From: Monarcha castaneiventris obscurior
Lineage: Eukaryota; Chordata; Aves; Passeriformes; Monarchidae
Assembly: GCA_026261815.1 (NCBI GenBank)
Contig: JAMPIT010000230.1
Coordinates: 35,424,501-35,488,500 of the forward strand
Direction of reading: 5' to 3'
Length of the DNA stretch: 64,000 nucleotides
Under the pieces are notes generated by a model that was not told the origin of the DNA, did not search any database, and saw nothing but the letters and a program-made list of their open reading frames with translations. The first letter of the stretch is position 1; every line of letters starts with the position of its first letter. Of this stretch, positions 52,714-61,381 are shown in pieces. The position numbers were made by a program, and so were the translations under genes.

Positions 52714-54193
52714 TGGGTACTTGGTAGAACTGGCACTCAGAAAATGCAACAGTGATCAAAGGTTATATAAATGGGACAATTGCAATGTACATATGACAAA
52801 GATTTCATTTTGATCATAAGTGCATACATCAAGTGGCAAGTTTAAAAAGTCGTCGTGTACAGCACACACACTGTTTATATAAAGTGACACTGTTATGGGA
52901 GCAGCAAAGCAGACATAATGTTCCATTAATGGGCAGAGAAGGTTATCCATGCATTTGTACCCAGAAGTCAAGGTCACAAATTTTCCAGAAATAAATAGGA
53001 TATCAGCTCTTTACAGGGGAGGAAGGAGATGAGGGAAGGATGCAAAATTCCCTGCCATTTTGGTTTTCTTTTAATGTCTGTTATCAACAATGGAATCCAT
53101 AGTGTTATTTTCACACGTGAAAGCAGTTTATTACACTAAAACTAAAGTACATGTACTAAACCATGTTCCACTGGCTGAACTTGATATCTGTAGACCCTGG
53201 GTTCAACACTACCACTTTGTTCCTTGAATTATTGATCATGGACACAGGGCTAACCAGGCAGCATGTAGACTGAGGAGGACACATGGTATAGCAGGCCAGT
53301 TGACATGACTAGTACTAAGCAGAAACAGTTATTGGATCAATGAATTTAAGTTGTCCACATTTTACTTTAAAATTTTGAACAAAGGTCAACAATGAAGGCT
53401 TAATAAATTACTGCAGTCTAGAGAATAATATGAATATTTCAGAGATAAATATTTCACAGGAAACAAGGGATGAGGGGGAGAGAAATCTTTCCCAAGCTTT
53501 TGTGAGAATGGAACAAAGGAAAGTTTAAGTTACTAACAGAACTAAAGATTGATGAACAAATGAGTTAATGAAAAATAAATTAATTCTCATAAGTAATAGT
53601 CCTCCAACTCAGAGTCAGGACAACAAACAAGGAAAAAACTTAAGAGGCAATTTCACTGTGGAAGAGATTGTGTCTTTGGACCAGTCACTAATTAAAAATC
53701 AAGACCACCCAAAAGATCCTAAATGCATAAGACTGCTTTTGGGAAAAGAAAGCAAAATAAAAGCATTTAAAGTAAGTGAGCATGAATTTTCTAAACAAAA
53801 AGTCTTTGTATGTTTAATATCACTTCCTTAGTTATCTCTACCCAGGAAAAAGCTGCTGACCCTATAAAGGCCAATTCCTGAAGATCCAGCTGACTGGTTC
53901 TTCCGCACAAAAAACACCAACACAAAAAAACCAAACCACACACATCTGTAACAACATAACCCCAGGTAATACTAATTGGAGGATTTAATTGAAAGCATGT
54001 TAAGAAAAACAAAAATATGTAAAAATTAGACTTCAAACTTCTGTGACACTAGAAACAATGTAACAGTACTAAAATATTTTCAGTTTTAAAAAACTCTTAC
54101 TTTATCCCTTCCCTCTATCTAGCTCCCTCTGTGAGCTCACACAAGCAGAGCAGAGTTAGAGTAGAACAATTTGTCTACCCCCATATTTATGAG

Positions 54194-54210
54194 GTTTGTT
54201 TGTTTGTTTG
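54194..54210. repeat. (GTTT)4 microsatellite
   Basis: Four GTTT units plus a final G. It is short and of common type. Confidence 0.9.
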
Positions 54211-55066
54211 CGTAGTGGTTTGAGATCAGATTATGCATTACCTCCCTGATGTCCTTTCTGTGTGATAAGCATTAGGAGGAAAGGCAAAGCAGGCACAAAA
54301 CTTCTTTAACTACAATTCCCAGCTATGCTAAACCATGACAGTTTGTTTTCCCAGAAACCAAGTAATCCCTCTGGGGAATTTCCACAGAGTAAAATTTCCC
54401 AAAATCACGGTTTGGCCAGAAGTTCCAAAACTAGGTAATTAGAAATAAGCAACTTTGTCACAGAACATAGTTACATGTGTTTGGACCATCAGGACTCAAA
54501 TTATAAAAAACTAAATTGAAACTAGTCTGATCCATTATGGAAGCCACATCCAGAAGCCAGGATATTTTTTGGTTTTATACACACGTGTAATATCTATAAG
54601 CATTCAAAATTTGAGGCATAAATGTTTCAAAAATGGATACAGTGAATGTTTGAGATGTGAAAATATGAAACCAACAGTATTTCCTGGAATTCTGTCAATA
54701 GTAAAGCACTTAGCCTAGAGGGAAAGGAATACCAGCTTATTTTGGAAGGTTTCCCTGAAAAGCTTGAGAACACTCTTGTGGCAACCAAGCCCTGTAGGGT
54801 GTCCAAAGAGCTAGAGCATTTTAAAATTGGTTAGAAAATACTAGAGCAGCTATTTTATCTGGATAACCTTTGTTACATGGCTAGGGCTGTATCTAGGTTC
54901 AGAGTATTCCCTCAGGAATGCTCTAACCCAGCACCTAATGACTCCAGGAGAACCTCCAAGAATCCCATGGTATCACAAGCAGTAGCAGAGCCAATACAAA
55001 TAAGCAAGCCATAGGCTGTCACACTAGTTAGGAAAAGACTGAGACCAAAGAATTTTAATGACCAGT

Positions 55067-55701
55067 TGTCTTGGGATGATTCTATGATGTGGATCCCATA
55101 TCACGGCTCTATGCCAAAAAAATCACTTTGTGTCTTTTTCTGTGCCTTGAAACTGAGCTTGAGAGGGGAAGAAAAAAAGAAAAACCAAACAAACTTTTCA
55201 AAACAGTTCCCAAGGACACAGTGATAGAGACTCCTCTGCCTTCTCCAGCTGCAGGAGCATGGAGGGATCACCCTTCTTTTTGCTTCTTCAGCCAGCTTTT
55301 TGGGTTTTTTTTCTCCAGCGTGAGATGGAGAGCTGAATTTTGTTTTCTTGGGACTTCAGTTTTTTTCCATTCTTCTCTTCTGGACTGTTCCAACAACATC
55401 AGAACACATCAGGAGAATTCCCCACCGGGGTGGGGAGGGGGGCACCCCTACACCAGCTCTGAGAAGGAGGGACCACATCTACAGACGGGCTCTGAAATCG
55501 TCCCAGGTTTCTCTCCACAGCGAGAGATTTTATTATTTTAGCATTATTATTATTCTTCTTCTGTGTGTTTGTTAAATAAATAGTTTTTATCTCTTTCCTT
55601 CAAGGAAAATTTCTTTTCCCCAAACCTGGTGGGGGGAAGGGTGGTTGTAACCTGTTTTTCTCTCAGAGGATATATTGCTAGATTTTGGCCAAACTGGCAC
55701 A
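55067..55701 (+). mobile_element. solo LTR of an endogenous retrovirus, 635 bp
   Basis: The segment begins TGTCTTGGGATGAT and ends CTGGCACA, giving the TG...CA termini (here TGT...ACA) of a retroviral LTR. It is flanked by CCAGT (55062-55066) and CCAAT (55702-55706), an imperfect 5-bp target-site duplication. An AATAAA poly(A) signal lies at 55575-55580, followed by a T-rich stretch and about 100 bases of possible U5. No gag, pol or env sequence and no second LTR are present, so this is a solo LTR left by recombination between the two LTRs. The open frame at 55089-55541 lies wholly within the LTR and is not considered a gene. The imperfect duplication suggests it is older than the LTR at 60.06 kb. 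The retroviral class cannot be settled from the LTR alone. Confidence 0.68.
55575..55580 (+). terminator. LTR poly(A) signal AATAAA
   Basis: Canonical AATAAA hexamer inside the solo LTR, placed about 125 bases before its 3' end, where an R region would end. Confidence 0.6.
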
Positions 55702-56877
55702 CCAATATACTGCTATACAGCATATATGACAATGAATGTTCTGGTATTTCAAAGGATCAAATTATACAACCATGCAGATGAAGTAACTTTTTTTGTGTCA
55801 TGCAGGAGTGTCACGTATTAAGGGGTAACTACTTCTCTTTAGGAATCTGTACTGAAGCAGCTAAATCCTCCTCCTGAGATTGTTTTAAGACAACGCAGTA
55901 AGATGCAAATAAAATCCTGCTGTAGACTAGATGATTTAAAAAAAGATAAACTTCCTTTTCTCAGATTTGCAGAAACTACTCTTCAATGGCTAATAAATTT
56001 AATCTTGGGTTTTATTTCTCCAGTTTGTCCATATACTTCCATTAGCTATGTGGCCACAAGACTAAAAACAACTGCTGAATGTTAGAAGGTGTGTGTAACC
56101 ATTCCCTCAGAACAGTACTTTTCATAAAAGAAATCTTCTGTTAGAATCTCATTCTGCCATCAAGTTCACTCAGAAATCTGTCCTTAGCACAATTTTTTCT
56201 CTAATTAGGAGTACTATTTCAGTAAACTATTAGGTTAATTTCTCTACCTATTAATTTTTCAAAAGCAATGCGTTTCATTTAAAACTTCCTTCTTAAATCA
56301 GGTCACCCCAAGTCATATACCTGGGTCAAAAGTTGGGAGCTTTATGGGAGGTTTAAAAACCCCAACTCTCCTAGAATAAGAACTCATTATTTTAGGTCAA
56401 AGCACTTAATTGTACTGTAAGTTTAATTATCTATAAGACTTGTTGCCAGATTTTTTCCTCAACCTATTGGCATTCTTTTGACCTCTGCTTCATGCTTAAG
56501 ATTCAAACTCTCAGAAGCAGGTTTTAAATTAGATGGTGGGGAAAAGTGAGACTTTCTGTATAAGAACCTGAGAACTCCTATTCATTGTCTGTATTGAGTA
56601 TCTGACTCTGAAGGCAACACTGAAAGAAGATAAACCCCTGACTGATAAGGTTGCTGGTGGAATAGATCAGATAAATCACTTGACCTGAAATACTGCCCTG
56701 GACACTATCTCCAGTGCAGAAAGCTAAGAAAATTACTCATGACTGTAGATAGTTTAGTAGAAACTCAAAGAAGGAGACCCTGCATAAAGAGTGCTACTGG
56801 ATGGAAACAAAAGCAGAAATCCACAACCAAGTTAAATTGCTTCTTTTTGTATTACTCAAACATATTTACACATGGAA

Positions 56878-56916
56878 ATGTGGAAATTTTCACATTACAA
56901 TGTGGAAATTTTCACA
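56878..56916. repeat. 22-bp-period direct duplication of a near-palindromic word
   Basis: ATGTGGAAATTTTCACA occurs at 56878-56894 and again, unchanged, at 56900-56916, a 22-base period. Each copy contains GTGGAAATTTTCAC, which is one step from a perfect palindrome. Confidence 0.85.
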
Positions 56917-57814
56917 ATAAAAGAAAGGGAAAATTGGCCTTTGAGGTCTAAATTTGTTTGCCTTCTCTTGCAAGTAATAACATTATGCAACTGGCTTATT
57001 AATCTGATAATATAAACTTAGAGAAAACATTATAAATTTATAAAAACATTGAGAGCACTGAAATGCTTCACTGAAATGTTTATAGAATAGAACAATGGTA
57101 TGAAATTGTTCTGAAAAAAATAATCAATAAAAAAATATTTTCGCTTAGAAGGGGAAAAAAAAGAGTTTTACCCATAGCACATTAATCAGCACCAGGTCTC
57201 TGCTTCTTGCTTATGGTCTGCAATGAACATCAAATTCTCCTTGCTCAGCAGTCCTTTCAAAACTAGTGGAGTGACAGTGTTTTCCTACATCCAGCTTATG
57301 AGACGTAGTCCTTGATTGCAAGAGGGCAGGGGAAGAGCAGTGCCCATCACCAGGATGCCACACTACCGTAACCATGACCAAAGGTGGCTAAACTCTGCAG
57401 CACTCAGGTACTTGCATTGGGCAAGGAGAGAACAGAGCAGAAAAGCAGAAGGTAATACAGAGTTGTGTCTCTGAGGCAATCTGGATGAAGCTGCTGAACA
57501 GCTACCAAGAGAGATTTTTGTTCCTAATCCATCACCTGGAGCATCTGGTCTTAAAGACTTTGCAGACTGGAAATCAAGTAAATAGAGAAATGGCATTTGG
57601 CAGGCACTTAATGGCCAGTGGGGCCTTGAAGGAAAGAAACCAGAACCTGAGACTCCACCTACATTACTTCTATGCACTTCGCACATACTCTGCACCATGA
57701 TACTCACAGTCGATGTTGCTTTCCCAGGGGGTTGGTTTTCTGATTTTTCTACTAGATTAATCATGTTATAAACTACGATAGTTACACAAACTTCTATTCA
57801 TCTGGCGGTTTTCA

Positions 57815-57830
57815 TTTTTTTTTTTTTTTT
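57815..57830. repeat. poly(T) tract, 16 bases
   Basis: Uninterrupted run of 16 T. Confidence 0.9.
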
Positions 57831-59210
57831 ACCAATGGTTTGTTTTGAAAAAAGAGGAAGAAGTGCAGTTTCAGGATTTCACAAACTAGATTTTCTCTCT
57901 CTTGCTTATAAATTATCAAGGGAAATTCCATCTAGAAGGATCATTTCTGGGCAATCTTGCCCATTCTTGGGTAAAAGTCTGATCTTAAGAAACAGGGCTA
58001 AGAATTCTCAACAAATTAAATCCTATTAAGTTTTAGTGGGTCTAAATATCTAATTTCCCCTTAGTCATCTTTTACTTCATTTTCTTTTTGAAATTTAATA
58101 TTTTTAATGCACTTTAAGTTAGCAGCTGTTAGCAAAAAGCACTTTGAATTAAACAGTGGGAATTAGAATATGCTTCCAGAAAAATCCTTAACAGGGTCAT
58201 CATCCTGCTTTAGAGGATAAGTTGTGCAACTACAAACACTTGCCTTACAGTGTTTATAAGATTGCTTGAGCACTGTTTTTGTCAAGAAAATTTGAAAAAT
58301 TAGGCCTACCAAATAAATAGTATTTCCCTCAAGAAGAACTAATTCAATAAAATGTACATAACCAAAAATCTAGAGGGAAAACGTTATAAACAGGATTAAG
58401 TAGAGCTTGCCATGGGCTTGATTTAGAGAGGCAGAGCTGATAAGTTCCTTAGAAAGGCAATAAGCAGCACGTTCACACCAATTCCCTCATCTGAGAACAC
58501 CATTTCCTTGCACTGAGCAGCAAGAACTATTCTGCAACTAATACTAGCCTGTCTGAGCAAAACCATCTCATCCCTCAATCTCAGACTGGCCATTTTTCAT
58601 GGTCTGGATGATGCAGTTTTGCAACTCCTCTATGAAGGAAATGTCAATCCTGCTTTTGCTGCAAAAATCATCCAGCAACAAAATAGGATATAATGCTTTT
58701 TAAAAAGAAGAAAAAAAGAAGAGCTAAGCCGGTTGCTATCTGCTGTTTGCCTTTGGGTTGGTTTTAGGGTAGCTTTCCTTTTAGACAGCTTCAAGTTAGA
58801 AAGTCCTACAAGAGCTATTAAATGTGGAGAAATGCATACAACCTTTGACTTGGGGAGTCCCTAAGCCACAGATTGCTGAAAGCAATTGATGGAGTGGGAA
58901 AAGCTTCAGTTTATGCCTGCCTGCTCTCATATTCTTTCCCTAAATATCAAGAACTGGAAGCCCTCCAAACCACAAGAAGCTTGGCCCACTAAAGTGAGAT
59001 ACATACACCTTTGATGTCTTCTTCCACTCTTATATTTCTTAATTCAAATATTTTATGCCATCAAGCATGTCAAATGAATAAAAGTATGCTTTCTCAAGGT
59101 AATGCATAAGGAAAGTTAGTATTAAAACTCTACACTAATGAACCATTTCTGCAGCATATTTTCAAAGTAAAACCTCTTAAATCTTACTGTTGCTTGTATT
59201 TTATCACAAG

Positions 59211-59290
59211 GTAAATTTAACACCATGTTCCCTAAATACAATGACAGGTTTACTTCATTGTATTTAGGTTGATCAGGTGTAAAAATATAC
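59211..59290. repeat. 80-bp hairpin with a 14-bp perfect inner stem
   Basis: The inner stem pairs CCTAAATACAATGA (59231-59244) with TCATTGTATTTAGG (59255-59268) perfectly around a 10-base loop. After an internal loop of 6 and 7 bases (59225-59230, 59269-59275) an outer stem pairs TTTAACACC (59216-59224) with GGTGTAAAA (59276-59284), 8 of 9 positions. Pairing can continue weakly to 59211/59290 with a bulge. The overall size and shape resemble a microRNA precursor or a small palindromic transposon remnant. I do not recognise a known microRNA in it. Confidence 0.75.
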
Positions 59291-60052
59291 ATATGTGAGA
59301 ACTGGCTGTTAGAATGGCCATATTTTAAGCGTTAAACAAAAAAACCACATCGACTTTATACTTTTCTCTAGGGTTCATCACTACAGAGTATTTATTGTCC
59401 TTGAGAGTATTGGTCATTTACACAAAACAAGTCTACACCAACAGGTAAGAAAGATAAGTCACATTAGAAAATTACTGTTTCAGAGATGCGTTATCAACGA
59501 AACAAGAAAATTAAAGAGTCTTCAAAGAACCCAGTACTATTAAAAACAAAATTGTCCCTTTCTGTGCCTAAATACATGGCTACCTTTGGACTACAAATCT
59601 TCAGATGGGGTTTTTTGGTGCAAAAAGTATAACTGGAAAGCTTTGAAGACTTCCCTTGGGCAGTTGAAGTTCATGCCTGTTTCAACTGTTAGTCATATAT
59701 TCCTATCAGAAGCATAGGAGCCCTAGCAGGGATAGTCCCAGCTGTAGCCAAGAGAATATCTGAGATGTTGCACTTTGTTAAAAAGCCAGCTCCCAAGAAA
59801 TGGCTAAGTTTGCTTTATATAAAGCACAGGCTCTGTCTGAAGAGCAAATTCAGAAAGGATTTTTGCTTATGCTATAGGAGGATAAATTTAGGAAAAAATC
59901 TAACCAGTCAAGGAATTAAGCAAATATTTGTCAGCATGCAGGTTAGGAATAGCTCTTTGTATTTCCATCAGTATTAGAATGTTTAATGTCTCACATGACA
60001 TAAAATTAGCTACATATCTTGAGCACAACATCCAGAATCAAATCTGAATTTC

Positions 60053-60057
60053 CAGAC
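60053..60057. repeat. target-site duplication, left copy (CAGAC)
   Basis: CAGAC directly precedes the TGT start of the LTR and is repeated perfectly at 61377-61381 after the element's last ACA. Confidence 0.8.
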
Positions 60058-60119
60058 TGTCGTGGGTTAGTCAAAACTTGACAGACAGCCCTCTAAGCCA
60101 ATGCGCTTCTCGAAATTTT

Positions 60120-60720
60120 ACATATTTAAGCCCCACGGAGGGCGGCAGTTTTTAGGAGTCGCAGTTTCCCGGGCTCAGGTGGGTGGAGGGCCGGGAGTAA
60201 AATGGAGAGGGGTGGGCCCCGTTCCTGGAGCCTGCGGGCCCGGGGATGGGGCGCCCCTGCCTCCTGCCTCCTCCCCTCCTCCTCCCGGTGAGGAGGGGGG
60301 CAAAGTTCGGGGGCCCCCGGCCTTCCGTTCCGGCTCGGTGCGGGGACGGCAGAGACGGAGGGGTGGCCCCCCCTTCCCCGGCCTGCGCGGCTGGGGACAG
60401 GGCTCCTGCCTTCTGCCCCCTGGGGATTTGTGCTGCAGCATGGACTCAGATTTATAAGAGGGGAGTTGTTCTCCTGAGCTGCGGGGGGTGGCTGCCGGCT
60501 CCAGGGCAGAGGTCGTCCGAGATGGAGTCTTCGAACAGCCAGTAAACTTCGCGGCGAACAGGAGAAGACCCCCCCTCTCTTCACACGGTGCAGCGCGGCA
60601 AAAGGGGCGAGGGAACACCCTGGACATGGCAGCTTCAGAGCCAGGGAGAAGGAGACGGCGGAGTCACGTGAGACGGAGCTGCTGCGGCAGCGCTGTGGGT
60701 GTGTGACTCGGCGGGAAGCT
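60120..60720. promoter_or_regulatory. CpG-rich region inside the LTR (U3)
   Basis: This stretch is dense in CG dinucleotides and G/C runs, which are rare elsewhere in the window. It includes an upstream CATATTTAAG word at 60120-60129 and ATTTATAAGA near 60.45 kb that could be TATA boxes. It could act as a CpG-island-like promoter if transcribed. Whether it belongs to the virus family or was captured cannot be told from one copy. Confidence 0.5.
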
Positions 60721-60857
60721 TAAACATTTCCCTGCCTTGCTGTGGGATGAACTATTAATATTACAAACTGTTACGTCTCTTTAGTTCATGTTAAATGGGG
60801 GGAATGGGCATTTTCATCAAATGGCTTGTAAAGAGGGGGAAGAGTGCCGAATGCCAG

Positions 60858-60870
60858 GATATATATGAAA
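60858..60870 (+). promoter_or_regulatory. probable LTR TATA box
   Basis: AT-rich GATATATATGAAA word within the LTR, about 340 bases upstream of the ATTAAA signal, a reasonable TATA-to-poly(A)-signal spacing for an LTR. Two other TATA-like words lie upstream, so the true start is uncertain. Confidence 0.4.
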
Positions 60871-61204
60871 GCAGGGGAAGGCTTTCAAGACCTGGTGGCA
60901 GAGGAAAGCCTACGTTCAAGCCGAAAGGGAAAATGTTTCATCCTTAAAAAACCCATGTAAAAGCCTGTTGTATTAGCAGTCGCAAGGGCTGTGAGGGCTC
61001 ATGACAAGAGATGTGTTACACTGTAGCAGAGAATGTTTAATTGTAAGCAAATCTGCGAAAGGTGGCAGTTTGGAAAACCACGCAAGAAAGGGGAAGCCCC
61101 TTTTTCCCCCCTTCCTAGGACTGTAACCCTGATTTTGGGAAAGAGGAAAAGTAGGGGGTAAGCTCTGAAAGTCTGTTCTGTTCGTTCTTAACATCTGGGT
61201 GTTG

Positions 61205-61210
61205 ATTAAA
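61205..61210 (+). terminator. probable LTR poly(A) signal ATTAAA
   Basis: ATTAAA, the commonest variant of AATAAA, is followed at once by a T-rich tract and then a GT-containing stretch, as expected at the R/U5 border. Confidence 0.45.
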
Positions 61211-61338
61211 CTTTTTTTTCCCTCTTTCAAGTTGTGTGCCTGCTTGGCTTTGCCTCCTACCAGCTTATCTCACTGCAAGGACATCGTGGGGGGGGGAGGG
61301 CTAGTGCCCACAGTTAACCCTTAAACTGCTACACGAAT

Positions 61339-61356
61339 TGGTGGCCCGTACGGGGA
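61339..61356 (+). other. retroviral primer binding site, tRNA-Ile type
   Basis: TGGTGGCCCGTACGGGGA matches, as its reverse complement, the 3' 18 bases of vertebrate tRNA-Ile (AAU) including the CCA tail, as I remember that tRNA. It lies five bases after the end of the LTR, the normal place for priming minus-strand DNA synthesis. The tRNA used is a recognised classifier of endogenous retroviruses and suggests an ERV-I-type lineage. Confidence 0.85.
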
Positions 61357-61376
61357 GCCAAATTCAACCCGCTACA

Positions 61377-61381
61377 CAGAC
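61377..61381. repeat. target-site duplication, right copy (CAGAC)
   Basis: Perfect match to 60053-60057. Its position after the second GCTACA, not after the LTR end at 61333, shows that the primer binding site lies inside the integrated unit. Confidence 0.8.

Larger units (their letters stand above)
49838..55066. other. AT-rich noncoding DNA with simple repeats
   Basis: No gene or repeat family was recognised apart from the simple repeats listed separately. A perfect 8-bp-arm hairpin (TCTCCCTT/AAGGGAGA, 4-base loop) lies at 51401-51420. Two adjacent copies of CACAGGCAG occur near 50.29 kb. Confidence 0.45.
55702..59210. other. AT-rich noncoding DNA
   Basis: No gene was recognised. At 57481-57585 the plus strand has 34 open codons (start LDEAAEQLPREIFVPNPSPG) ending at TAG. 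The composition looks coding-like, but there is a stop directly upstream and the stretch is too short to call. The minus-strand frame 57363-57764 over the same place has no recognisable domain. Confidence 0.4.
60058..61376 (+). mobile_element. endogenous retrovirus LTR plus primer binding site (near-solo LTR)
   Basis: The element starts TGTCGTGGGTTAG and ends CCCGCTACA, and a perfect 5-bp duplication (CAGAC) flanks it. The first 1,276 bases (60058-61333, ending CTGCTACA) form a complete LTR with TGT...ACA termini. They are followed by five bases, an 18-base primer binding site, and about 20 more bases ending in a second GCTACA. No gag, pol, env or full second LTR is present. The LTR is unusually GC-rich and CpG-rich from about 60.12 to 60.72 kb, in sharp contrast to its surroundings. 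A TATA-like word at 60858-60870 and an ATTAAA at 61205-61210 would place R at roughly 60.89-61.23 kb. Perfect duplication, intact primer site and retained CpGs point to a relatively young insertion. Long overlapping open frames on both strands at 60.10-60.63 kb are an effect of high GC and are not genes. Confidence 0.85.

Noticed and set aside
55089..55541. 150-codon plus-strand open frame
   Set aside because: It lies entirely within the solo LTR (55067-55701) and has no recognisable domain.
57363..57764. 133-codon minus-strand open frame
   Set aside because: No recognisable domain. The opposite strand contains a different, equally short coding-like stretch, so the openness looks accidental.
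60101..60706. Overlapping open frames of 72-152 codons on both strands in the GC-rich block
   Set aside because: They lie inside the LTR, overlap in several frames at once and have proline/arginine/glycine-rich low-complexity translations; high GC simply removes stop codons.
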